NCBI GenBank assembly: GCA_027032855.1 | Contig: JALVLX010000129.1 | Location: 1 to 11,253, forward strand | Direction of reading: 5' to 3' | Source: Flavobacteriales bacterium | GTDB taxonomy: Bacteria; Bacteroidota; Bacteroidia; Flavobacteriales; Flavobacteriaceae | DNA length: 11,253 nt | In this document: one piece after another, positions 1-6,662 of the stretch | How the letters are laid out: the number at the start of each line of letters is the position of its first letter | How positions within the stretch are numbered: the stretch's first letter is position 1 | Notes under the pieces: model-generated | What the model was told of the DNA's origin: nothing | The model's input: the letters and a program-made list of their open reading frames with translations, nothing else | The model's database searches: none | Program-made: the position numbers and the translations under genes

Positions 1-2090
1 ATTTACCGATAGTACAATTTTACCGCGTCTATTTGGATAATGCTACGCCCTTCTACAATGTTTACGGTGGCACGCAAGACAACAACAGTTACGGTGGACC
101 GTCTAGAAGTATCAGAGCCGAAGGTGTCAACAAATCCGATTGGACGGTAACCGTCGGTGGTGACGGATTTTGGGGTGCCGTTGACCCTACAAATCCTAAC
201 ATTGTCTATTCCGAATATCAATACGGCAACCTGTTCCGCTACGATAAAAAAAGCGGACAACGGATAAAAATCAAACCTATACCCGGGAAAGATGAAAAAA
301 CTTTCCGTTGGAATTGGAGTGCCCCGTTCATCATAAGCCCGCACAATCACAAACGTTTGTATCTCGCCGCAGAACGCTTGTTCAAAAGCGATGATATGGG
401 TAATTCGTGGCAAGAAATCAGCCCCGATTTAACCGCACAAATCGACCGCAATACTTGGCAAGTGATGGGAAAATATTGGTCCGCGGAAGCCGTTCGTAAA
501 GATGTATCTACATCCTTATACGGTACTTTGGTATCGTTGGATGAATCGCCCGTACAAGAAGGTTTACTCTATACCGGATCTGATGATGGTGTGATACAAG
601 TCACTGAAAATAATGGCAAAAATTGGCGTAAAATTGACAAATTTCCCGGTGTGCCACAATACACTTATGTCAGCGATATTTTTGCCGACCGCTTCGATGC
701 CAACACGGTTTATGCAAGCTTTGATAACCGCAAACGCAACGATTTCAAACCTTACCTGCTCAAAAGTACTGACAAAGGCAAATCATGGAAAAGTATAACC
801 GGCAATTTAACTGACAATCAAGCGATTCACAGTATTTCGCAAGACACAAAAAACAAAAATTTATTATTTGCAGGCACCGAGTTAGGTATTTATTTTTCGG
901 TGGACGGAGGAAGTAACTGGACGCAACTCAAAAACGGTATTCCCGATGTTGCCGTTCGTGATATTGCCATTCAAGCCCGCGAAAACGATTTGGTTTTGGC
1001 AACCTTCGGACGTGGCTTCTATATCTTGGACGATATCAGCCCTTTGAGACAAATTTCAAAAGATTTCTTACAAAGCAACGACAGCTATTTGTTTCCGGTC
1101 AAAGATGCTTTGCAATATGTGCAAACGCATAAAAAATATGGTCAAGGCGAAACGGATTTTTATGCGCCAAACCCGCCTTACGGTGCCATTTTTACCTATT
1201 ATCTGAAAGATGTGCCAACATCTACCACCGAAGCCCGTCGTAAAAAAGAGAAGGCATTGTTTAAAAAAGGTGAAAAAATCAAGCAACCGACTTGGAAGGA
1301 ATTACACGATGAAAAATTGGAAGAACCTTCGTATCTGTTGTTTACCATTACCGATGATGAAAACAATGTGGTCAAAAAAGTGCTAGCCAAACCCCAAAAA
1401 GGGATTCATCGCGTTAGCTGGAATTTGAAGTATGATAATCCTTTTCCGGTCAATGAAGATTTGAAAAAATTCAATCCTTTTGAAAAAGACGATTTCGGTA
1501 TTGCTGTATTGCCCGGCACGTATCACGTTAAAATGGATTTGTATGACAAAGGTCAACTGAAACCACTGACAAAACAGGTAAGTTTTCAAGTCAAACGTTT
1601 GAACAATACCACTTTACCACCGGCTGATGATAAAGAATTCAAAGCATATTTTGCTGACTTACAACATACGATGAAACAACTGCACAAACTGGATCATCAA
1701 GTAGCGAAAATGAAAAAAACTATCACTTTAATGAAGCAAACCGCTTTAAAATCCGCCAAAGCCGGAACCGGTTTGATGACAATTATCCAAAGAGCCGAAA
1801 AATACATCAACAAATTGGTTTTTGCTTTGCACGGTGTCCGTCCGAAAGCAAGTTACGAAGAAATTCCGCCACACAAATTGCCGTTAGATGAGCGCTTTTC
1901 CCGTTTGGCTTGGATTCATATCAATTCGACCGCACCTATAACGGCAACGGAAAAAACACAATTAAAAATTGTCAAAGAAGAAATAGAAGAATTAAAACCG
2001 CAAGCGGATAAAATTCAGAAAGAACAAATTGATAAAATTGCGCAAAAGTTTGATGCTATTGATGCGCCTTGGACGCCCGGGCGGGAATAA
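1..2090 (+). CDS. VPS10/sortilin-like beta-propeller (BNR/Asp-box) protein, 5' partial
   Basis: The reading frame is open from the window edge (first full codon at nt 3), so the N-terminus and any export signal lie upstream. The TTG at 33 is not the start: codons before it already read as family sequence (QFYRVYLDNATPFYNVYGG). About 695 codons remain; family members I know are roughly 1000 residues. Numbering from nt 33, four Asp-boxes (S/T-x-D/N-x-G-x-x-W) lie at 119-126, 191-198, 245-252 and 289-296, the signature of sialidase/VPS10-type propellers. The motif NPPYGAIFTYYLKD (380-393) and GIHRVSWNLKYDNP (457-470) mark the usual C-terminal beta domain, followed by a Lys/Glu-rich helical stretch (about 535-675). 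The end (PWTPGRE) has no type IX sorting domain. These proteins are commonly annotated as glycosyl hydrolases, but no catalytic activity can be claimed here. It is probably periplasmic or surface-exposed (inference). Confidence 0.88.
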   Translation, partial: LPIVQFYRVYLDNATPFYNVYGGTQDNNSYGGPSRSIRAEGVNKSDWTVTVGGDGFWGAVDPTNPNIVYSEYQYGNLFRYDKKSGQRIKIKPIPGKDEKTFRWNWSAPFIISPHNHKRLYLAAERLFKSDDMGNSWQEISPDLTAQIDRNTWQVMGKYWSAEAVRKDVSTSLYGTLVSLDESPVQEGLLYTGSDDGVIQVTENNGKNWRKIDKFPGVPQYTYVSDIFADRFDANTVYASFDNRKRNDFKPYLLKSTDKGKSWKSITGNLTDNQAIHSISQDTKNKNLLFAGTELGIYFSVDGGSNWTQLKNGIPDVAVRDIAIQARENDLVLATFGRGFYILDDISPLRQISKDFLQSNDSYLFPVKDALQYVQTHKKYGQGETDFYAPNPPYGAIFTYYLKDVPTSTTEARRKKEKALFKKGEKIKQPTWKELHDEKLEEPSYLLFTITDDENNVVKKVLAKPQKGIHRVSWNLKYDNPFPVNEDLKKFNPFEKDDFGIAVLPGTYHVKMDLYDKGQLKPLTKQVSFQVKRLNNTTLPPADDKEFKAYFADLQHTMKQLHKLDHQVAKMKKTITLMKQTALKSAKAGTGLMTIIQRAEKYINKLVFALHGVRPKASYEEIPPHKLPLDERFSRLAWIHINSTAPITATEKTQLKIVKEEIEELKPQADKIQKEQIDKIAQKFDAIDAPWTPGRE

Positions 2091-2102
2091 TTTTAGATTT
2101 TA

Positions 2103-2142
2103 GAAATTGTTTTTCAATTCGGTGTTTAGTTTTATTTTTTTT
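2103..2142 (+). terminator. weak candidate terminator after the propeller gene
   Basis: Starting 13 nt after the stop codon, GAAATTG (2103-2109) can pair with CAATTC (2115-2120) around a T-rich loop, and a T-rich run (2125-2142) follows. The stem is short and AT-rich. The larger hairpin at 2172-2261 could equally end transcription here. Confidence 0.25.
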
Positions 2143-2171
2143 AATGCGTTTTTTACGTAAAGAAAATGTTA

Positions 2172-2261
2172 ACCACAGAGTAACACAGAGTAAATTTCAC
2201 AGAGTTCCACAGAGTATAAACTCCGTGTAACTCTGTGTAAAACTCAGTGAAACTCTGTGGT
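2172..2261. repeat. CACAGAG-type long imperfect hairpin between convergent genes
   Basis: The left arm (2172-2215) holds four CACAGAG heptamers starting at 2174, 2184, 2198 and 2208. The right arm (2220-2261) holds four complementary heptamers (CTCYGTG or CTCAGTG) starting at 2221, 2231, 2243 and 2253. The arms pair imperfectly over about 42 bp around a 4-nt loop (2216-2219). The element sits between the ends of two convergent genes and could act as a two-way transcription barrier. Similar CACAGAG-rich intergenic repeats occur in many bacterial genomes (from memory); their function is not established. Confidence 0.8.
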
Positions 2262-2277
2262 AAAAAAGTATAATTTT

Positions 2278-2315
2278 GAGCACCGTAAGTGCGACATATT
2301 TGTAGGAAAAAATTT
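2278..2315 (+). repeat. dispersed hairpin element, single copy
   Basis: A small hairpin, GCAC (2280-2283) / GTGC (2289-2292) around CGTAA, is followed by the tail GACATATTTGTAGGAAAA (2293-2310). The same head-plus-tail arrangement recurs four times at 6441-6613, with different stem bases but preserved pairing. The element runs into the end of the minus-strand YkgJ-type gene, and the TTTA at its right edge covers part of that gene's stop codon (2314-2316). Confidence 0.6.
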
Positions 2316-2802
2316 ACATCCGTTCCTCCAGCAATTCAAAGGCTTCAAAAACCGCCGGACAAATTGACGTGTTTTTGAGGTGCAGGTTCAGTAATTGCAC
2401 ATTCTTTTTACGGTTCAAATGCGGGTATTCGCGACAAGCTTTAGGTCGCACTTCGTAAATCATACAATAATTGTCCGCATCAAGAAAAACACAAGGCGTC
2501 TGTTGCATCATCCATAAACCGTCAGTGTCTTTTTTGAGATATTTGTCGATGAATTCCGCCGGCTTTAGTCGTAAGAATTTGGCAATCCGGTCAATATCTT
2601 TTTCCGTGACTATAGGGCTGGTTGTTTTACAGCAATTGGCACAAGCCAAACAATCTATCCGGTTAAAAACTTCATCGTGAATGTCGTTCATCACATAATC
2701 AAAATTTTTAGGCGGTCGTTTTTTGATTTTTTGAACCAACTTTTTAAAGCGCTTTTGATTGAGACGAGCTTGTTCGGGTAAGTTTTTTAGTTGGTCGTTC
2801 AT
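2314..2802 (-). CDS. YkgJ-family cysteine-cluster protein
   Basis: This 162-residue protein matches the CxxCxxCC (YkgJ/UPF0153) family. The diagnostic cluster is C51-x2-C54-x2-C57-C58 (DCLACANCCKT). It is followed by C104 in the segment TPCVFLD, C113 in NYCMIYEVRP, C123 in KACREYP and C148 in SICPA. All eight cysteines expected of the family are present, so metal binding (zinc or an iron-sulfur cluster) is likely. The biochemical role of the family is unknown to me. The first 45 residues are Lys-rich and lack a signal peptide, so it is probably cytoplasmic. The ATG at 2802 lies 31 nt downstream of the ATPase stop codon, and no TAnnTTTG box occurs between them, so the two genes are probably cotranscribed. 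The end of the gene abuts a dispersed hairpin element. Confidence 0.85.
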   Translation of the reverse strand: MNDQLKNLPEQARLNQKRFKKLVQKIKKRPPKNFDYVMNDIHDEVFNRIDCLACANCCKTTSPIVTEKDIDRIAKFLRLKPAEFIDKYLKKDTDGLWMMQQTPCVFLDADNYCMIYEVRPKACREYPHLNRKKNVQLLNLHLKNTSICPAVFEAFELLEERM

Positions 2803-2833
2803 CTGAGTTGAAAATATTTTTGTGCTTCACATT

Positions 2834-4036
2834 TTACTCTAAAAGCCAATCAATTACATTAAGTTTTTTAATGCCGTTTATATTCGCGTTATCATAATCC
2901 AATGTCAATAAAAATTTTGGATAATTATCTTTAATCTTTTCAAATGCCGAAATTTCACGATTAAATGTTTTTTCGTCAGTAACGGTATATGCCACCTGAT
3001 AATATTCACGCTCATTGTTTGCTTTTTGAACTACAAAATCTATTTCCCTATCATTATATTTTCCAACATACACTTTTCCTCCGCGCCTCAATAATTCGAG
3101 ATAGACAACATTTTCAAGTTTGCGACCTAAATCTGCCTCGTATTTGTTTGTAGCGGTAATATTTTTCAAACCTAAATCAACCACGTAATATTTTTCATTT
3201 ATTGAAAGTAGCTCTTTCCCTCTGATATCGTAACGGGGCGCTTCGTATAAAATATAAGATTGGGTCAAAAAATTCAAATACTTGATAATAGTATTATGCG
3301 AAATTTTCTTTGTTGAATTATGATTTAATTGATTTGCAATATTTGTCGGAGAAACATAAGACCCTACAAAATCAAAGAGAAAACTCACGACACGTTGTAA
3401 TTTATTTACATTTCGCAAATTATGTCGTTGCGCGATATCTTTTATTAAAACTGTATCGTATATGGATTGCAAATAATCAGTTACTAAATTTTCATCAACT
3501 TTGGAAAGTGTTACCGCTTCGGGAAAAGAGCTACTGTTTAGATACTTTCTAAACAGTCTGTCTATATTATTTTGCTCGTCAAAGGCAGCTACATATTCTT
3601 TAAAAGAAAAAGGCAAAAGGTTGATAGCGATATATCTTCCGGTTAAAAGAGTCGCCAGTTCACTCGAAAGTAAATAAGCATTTGACCCGGTAATATACAA
3701 ATCAATATTTTTCTTAGTAAATAAACTGTTAACTAATTTTTCGAAATCATTTATCAGTTGTACTTCGTCTAAAAAAATGTAAAACTTGTCTTCGGGTGTA
3801 ACTTTTTCTATGATTTCATCATACAAAGTTATCCAATTTGTCAGATGCAAATTCTCTCTTTCTTCAAAGTTGAGAAAAATAATTTTGTCCGGTTCAATCC
3901 CGTCATTAAGTAATTCATTCTTAAACGCTTCTAAAAGCGTAGATTTACCACAACGTCTTATTCCGGTAATTACTTTTATCAAATTCCGGTCTTTTAATTG
4001 CCTTAACTTTTTAAGATATGTCTCCCTTTTAACCAC
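2834..4036 (-). CDS. AAA_14 / DUF4143 ATPase
   Basis: A 400-residue P-loop ATPase of the AAA_14-plus-DUF4143 type. Walker A is G25-IRRC-G30-K31-S32-T33. Walker B is FYIFLDEVQ (85-93, D90/E91). A sensor-1-like ITGSNA lies at 115-120 with N119, and a candidate arginine finger is R134 in LLTGR. From about residue 200 the DUF4143 part follows, with a winged-helix-like region (about 210-265) and a nuclease-fold remnant: LENVVYLELL (307-316), REIDFVV (330-336) and YYQVAYTV (345-352). The usual Glu-x-Lys of a PD-(D/E)xK site is replaced by Gln-Val-Ala, so nuclease activity is unlikely. Family members are numerous in Bacteroidota and archaea, often of uncertain role, with suggested links to mobile elements. 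The start is GTG at 4036, chosen because the following VKRETYL matches the usual family N-terminus. A strong promoter lies directly upstream. Confidence 0.9.
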   Translation of the reverse strand: MVKRETYLKKLRQLKDRNLIKVITGIRRCGKSTLLEAFKNELLNDGIEPDKIIFLNFEERENLHLTNWITLYDEIIEKVTPEDKFYIFLDEVQLINDFEKLVNSLFTKKNIDLYITGSNAYLLSSELATLLTGRYIAINLLPFSFKEYVAAFDEQNNIDRLFRKYLNSSSFPEAVTLSKVDENLVTDYLQSIYDTVLIKDIAQRHNLRNVNKLQRVVSFLFDFVGSYVSPTNIANQLNHNSTKKISHNTIIKYLNFLTQSYILYEAPRYDIRGKELLSINEKYYVVDLGLKNITATNKYEADLGRKLENVVYLELLRRGGKVYVGKYNDREIDFVVQKANNEREYYQVAYTVTDEKTFNREISAFEKIKDNYPKFLLTLDYDNANINGIKKLNVIDWLLE

Positions 4037-4046
4037 TTTTTTTCTA

Positions 4047-4078
4047 CAAAGATAACACCTTACTGACGAAAATCCAAA
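4047..4078 (-). promoter_or_regulatory. Bacteroidota-type promoter of the ATPase gene
   Basis: Reading the minus strand, TTTG (4078-4075) is separated by 20 nt from TATCTTTG (4054-4047). This matches the known -33/-7 consensus TTTG-N19-20-TAnnTTTG in sequence and spacing. The transcript would begin around 4043, leaving a leader of only about 7 nt before the GTG start. Confidence 0.7.
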
Positions 4079-4102
4079 AAAATGCGATTTTTCGTCAGTA
4101 AG
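4059..4102. repeat. near-perfect inverted repeat overlapping the ATPase promoter
   Basis: CTTACTGACGAAAATC (4059-4074) is complementary to 4086-4102 apart from one extra T/A, with an 11-nt loop (4075-4085). The left arm fills most of the -33/-7 spacer of the ATPase promoter and the -33 TTTG lies in the loop. It could be an operator. As an RNA hairpin read on the + strand it is followed by AGTTTTTG, resembling a terminator against antisense transcription into rmlB. Read in the rmlB direction it lacks a U-tract. Confidence 0.75.
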
Positions 4103-4149
4103 AGTTTTTGTTTGAAATAAATAGAGATCTTTTTAATAAGAATCAACTA

Positions 4150-5208
4150 CTACCTGTCCCCATACATTTCTTCGTAATACTTTTGATAATCTCCGGAAGT
4201 AACATTGTTGAGCCATACTTCGTTTTCGAGATACCAATCTATGGTTTTTGACAAGCCTTCGGAGAAATTCACCGATGGTTTCCATCCGAGTTCACGGTTG
4301 ATTTTACTAGCGTCAATGGCATAACGTTTATCATGTCCCGGGCGGTCTTTAACAAATGTAATCAATTTACGAGAAGTGCCTTCGGGACGTCCGAGTTTTT
4401 CATCAACCAAATCGCAGAGCAAGTGAATCAAGTCAATGTTTGTATATTCGTTAAATCCGCCTACATTGTAAGTTTCGCCGGCTTTACCTTCGGTAAAAAT
4501 CATATCAATGGCGCGAGCATGGTCAATCACGTACAACCAATCGCGGGTATATTGTCCGTCGCCGTAAACCGGTAGCGGTTTGTTGTGCTTAATATTATTG
4601 ATAAACAGCGGAATCAATTTTTCGGGAAACTGATTGGGTCCGTAATTGTTGGAACAGTTGGATATGACTGTCGGCATACCGTAGGTATCATGGTAACTGC
4701 GCACAAAATGGTCGGAAGCCGCTTTGGATGCCGAATAAGGTGAATGTGGGTCGTAAGGGGTATCTTCGGTAAACAAACCGGTTTTGCCCAGCGAACCGTA
4801 AACTTCATCGGTTGAAATATGGTAAAACAGTTTATCGTTAAAATCGTTTTGCCATAAATTTCTGGCAGTATTGAGCAGGTTGACCGTACCTATCACATTG
4901 GTTTCCACAAATTCCAAAGGATTCTCAATAGAGCGGTCCACATGCGATTCCGCCGCCAAATGAATGACGCCGTCAAAATGATATTTTTCAAATAAATCTT
5001 TGAGAAAATCCGCATCACGAATATCGCCTCGCACAAAGGTGTAATTCGGTTTGTCAGCTACGTCGGCAATATTTTCCAAATTGCCGGCATAAGTCAATAG
5101 GTCCAGATTGACAAATTGCGTATCAGGATATTTATTGACCATTAATCTGACAACGTGTGAACCAATGAATCCGGCACCGCCGGTGATTAAGATGTTTTTT
5201 TTGTTCAT
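4150..5208 (-). CDS. rfbB: dTDP-glucose 4,6-dehydratase (RmlB)
   Basis: This enzyme converts dTDP-D-glucose to dTDP-4-keto-6-deoxy-D-glucose, the second step to dTDP-L-rhamnose and related deoxysugars of surface polysaccharides. The 352-residue protein is a full-length extended short-chain dehydrogenase. The NAD-binding glycine motif is G10-GA-G13-FI-G16. The catalytic residues are T133-D134-E135 in ISTDEVYGS and Y158-xxx-K162 in YSASK. The family segments DLLTYAGNLEN (36-46), HLAAESHVDRSI (83-94), NNYGPNQFPEKLIP (187-200), YGDGQYTRDWLYV (215-227) and DRPGHDKRYAID (288-299) are all present. The ATG at 5208 follows an A/T-rich leader without a Shine-Dalgarno sequence. The gene stands apart from rmlA, rmlC and rmlD in this window. 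No TAnnTTTG box lies in its 206-bp upstream spacer, so readthrough from nadC is possible. Confidence 0.97.
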   Translation of the reverse strand: MNKKNILITGGAGFIGSHVVRLMVNKYPDTQFVNLDLLTYAGNLENIADVADKPNYTFVRGDIRDADFLKDLFEKYHFDGVIHLAAESHVDRSIENPLEFVETNVIGTVNLLNTARNLWQNDFNDKLFYHISTDEVYGSLGKTGLFTEDTPYDPHSPYSASKAASDHFVRSYHDTYGMPTVISNCSNNYGPNQFPEKLIPLFINNIKHNKPLPVYGDGQYTRDWLYVIDHARAIDMIFTEGKAGETYNVGGFNEYTNIDLIHLLCDLVDEKLGRPEGTSRKLITFVKDRPGHDKRYAIDASKINRELGWKPSVNFSEGLSKTIDWYLENEVWLNNVTSGDYQKYYEEMYGDR

Positions 5209-5220
5209 TTTTATAATACT

Positions 5221-5368
5221 GGTTATTTGGTTAATCGGTTATTTGGTGATATTGGTTATATGGTTATTTGGTTAATCGGTTATTTGGTGATATTGGTTAT
5301 ATGGTTATTTGGTTAATCGGTTATTTGGTGATATTGGTTATATGGTTATTTGGTTAATCGGTTATTTG
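5221..5368. repeat. 41-bp tandem repeat, 3.6 copies, upstream of rmlB
   Basis: Copies start at 5221, 5262, 5303 and 5344; the first three are full 41-bp units, and the fourth is identical for 25 nt and then ends. Each unit is built from five shorter subunits beginning GGT: GGTTATTT, GGTTAATC, GGTTATTT, GGTGATATT and GGTTATAT (8+8+8+9+8 nt). The + strand is almost free of C outside the single C in GGTTAATC. The array ends about 12 nt before the rmlB start codon. The identity between copies suggests recent expansion and possible copy-number variation. Confidence 0.93.
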
Positions 5369-5414
5369 ATATGACCTGTCATTTCGCACTTCGCACTTTA
5401 TCGCTTTCCACTTG

Positions 5415-6278
5415 CTATATTGCAACAGCTTTTAAGCTCAAATCCATATTACTTACCGAATGCGTCAAAGCACCCGATGAGATAAAATCCACACCACATT
5501 CGGCATATTGACGTAAAGTTTTTTCGGTAATACCACCCGATGCTTCGGTTTCAAAACGCCCGTTGATTAATTTAACGGCAGTTCGCAAATCGTCAAAACT
5601 AAAATTGTCGAGCATCACTCTATCCACCTGCCCTACTCTCAATACTTCCGCCACTTCATCCAAATCACGGGTTTCTATTTCAATTTTCAGTTTCAAATTA
5701 TTATCTTTCAGATATTTATTGGTTTTCAAAATAGCTTGCTCAATGCCACCGGCAAAATCGATATGATTGTCTTTGAGCATCACCATATCGTAAAGCCCGA
5801 AGCGGTGATTGGTACCACCACCTATTCTGACCGCCCATTTTTCCAACGCTCTGATGCCCGGTGTGGTTTTACGCGTATCCAGAATTTTTGTTTTCAAATC
5901 AGCCAATATATCTACATACTTTCGCGTTTTCGTAGCAATGGCACTCATGCGTTGCATAGCGTTGAGCAATAAACGTTCGGCTTTCAATATCGACTGAGAA
6001 TGTCCGCTGACTTTAAACGCCACATCACCGTAACGCACAAAACTTCCATCGGGTATCATAACCGTCATTTTCAAATCCGGATCGACGTGTTGAAACACAC
6101 GCCGGGCAAATTCCACACCAGCCAAAATACCATCATCTTTAACCAATAATTGCGCCGTTCCGGTAGCATCTGCGGGTATGCAAGCCAACGAGCTATGGTC
6201 ACCATCGCCTATATCTTCCCGTAAGGCATTGGTGATTATCAAATCTAATTCTTTCTCAAATTGTTCCTTTGTCATCAT
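5415..6278 (-). CDS. nadC: nicotinate-nucleotide pyrophosphorylase (carboxylating), quinolinate phosphoribosyltransferase
   Basis: It converts quinolinate and PRPP to nicotinate mononucleotide, CO2 and pyrophosphate in de novo NAD synthesis. Length (287 residues) is normal for the family. Active-site segments are visible in order: E101-R102 (KAERLLLNAMQR), R136-K137 (LDTRKTTPG), H158-R159 (GGGTNHRFGLYD), K169 with N171-H172 (MLKDNH), E200 and E202 (KIEIETRD), D224 (MLDNF) and E246 in ETEASGGI. The C-terminal FISSGALTHS (265-274) is the phosphate-binding end of the barrel. The start is one of two adjacent ATGs at 6278 and 6275. A TATATTTG box ends only 4 nt upstream of the first, so the mRNA may be nearly leaderless. 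nadA and nadB are not in the window. The gene is divergent from the HD-domain gene. Confidence 0.97.
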   Translation of the reverse strand: MMTKEQFEKELDLIITNALREDIGDGDHSSLACIPADATGTAQLLVKDDGILAGVEFARRVFQHVDPDLKMTVMIPDGSFVRYGDVAFKVSGHSQSILKAERLLLNAMQRMSAIATKTRKYVDILADLKTKILDTRKTTPGIRALEKWAVRIGGGTNHRFGLYDMVMLKDNHIDFAGGIEQAILKTNKYLKDNNLKLKIEIETRDLDEVAEVLRVGQVDRVMLDNFSFDDLRTAVKLINGRFETEASGGITEKTLRQYAECGVDFISSGALTHSVSNMDLSLKAVAI

Positions 6279-6282
6279 AGGA

Positions 6283-6290
6283 CAAATATA
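6283..6290 (-). promoter_or_regulatory. -7 promoter box of nadC
   Basis: The minus strand reads TATATTTG, an exact fit to TAnnTTTG, ending 4 nt before the first ATG of nadC. The nearest TTTG upstream (6307-6304) is only 13 nt away, shorter than the usual 19-20, so no good -33 box is seen. With this box the transcript would begin at or within a base or two of the start codon. Confidence 0.45.
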
Positions 6291-6440
6291 CGGTATTTTT
6301 TTTCAAAATTACGGTTAATTGGTAATACAAAAAGGGATAGTTTTCATCTGTTATATACAGCTTTGCAAAGGAATAAATAAGTGGGGCTATGTTATTTTGT
6401 GTGGGTTATTATAAATTAGGTTTAATAATCATGGTTATAA

Positions 6441-6613
6441 TCTTTTTATATAATTTCACCCCTACGGGGTTTATGTTTTTAACATCATAAATTTTCTATA
6501 AATATATCACCCCTTCGGGGTTTACTAAATAAACCCAAAGGGGTGACATTATTTTAATAAAACAATTAAACAAAGTCTTTGAATCCCAAGGGGGGGACAT
6601 TATTATTTGATAT
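6441..6613. repeat. array of four dispersed hairpin elements in the nadC/HD spacer
   Basis: This occupies the middle of the 402-bp gene-free spacer 6279-6680. Two minus-oriented copies have heads ACCCC-TAC-GGGGT (6458-6470) and ACCCC-TTC-GGGGT (6509-6521), 51 nt apart. Two plus-oriented copies have heads starting CCCAAAGGGG (6534) and CCCAAGGGGG (6585), also 51 nt apart. Each head is followed in its own orientation by a tail resembling GACATATTTNTAGAAAA; the tail is clearest in the second copy and more diverged in the first. The inner two copies pair with each other (6507-6524 with 6530-6546) as a strong hairpin. The flanks 6291-6440 and 6614-6650 show no gene or other structure I can support. 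Confidence 0.7.
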
Positions 6614-6654
6614 ATATTCCCCACCTAAAACAATATAGAGCCAAATAAGTTTAG

Positions 6655-6662
6655 TACTTTTG
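6655..6662 (+). promoter_or_regulatory. -7 promoter box of the HD-domain gene
   Basis: TACTTTTG fits TAnnTTTG exactly and lies 18 nt before the ATG at 6681, giving a predicted leader of about 15 nt. No TTTG is present at the -33 position. Confidence 0.5.

Noticed and set aside
33..35. TTG at 33 as the start of the propeller protein
   Set aside because: The frame is open back to nt 3 and the upstream codons already read as conserved family sequence, so the gene simply begins before the window.
3..413. Open frame on the minus strand opposite the propeller gene
   Set aside because: It lies fully inside a conserved gene on the other strand and has no recognisable domain; the same holds for the opposite-strand frames at 1068-1286, 1199-1390 and 1383-1589.
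2172..2261. CACAGAG array as a CRISPR or insertion-sequence end
   Set aside because: Gaps between heptamers are only 3-7 nt and there is no transposase or target-site duplication.
2314..4036. ATPase/YkgJ pair as a toxin-antitoxin or defence module
   Set aside because: Neither protein has a toxin or effector signature, and the nuclease-like motif of the ATPase lacks its catalytic residues.
4333..4575. Open frame on + opposite rmlB
   Set aside because: It is antisense to the conserved C-terminal half of rmlB and has no promoter box or family resemblance.
5221..5368. 41-bp repeat as a CRISPR array
   Set aside because: Units are directly adjacent with no variable spacers, no palindromic repeat and no cas genes nearby.
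5376..5386. Shared 11-mer (CTGTCATTTCG here, inverted at 7384-7394) as a paired regulatory site
   Set aside because: The flanking bases differ, one copy is downstream of nadC and the other follows the HD gene; it is more simply explained as fragments of a common intergenic repeat.
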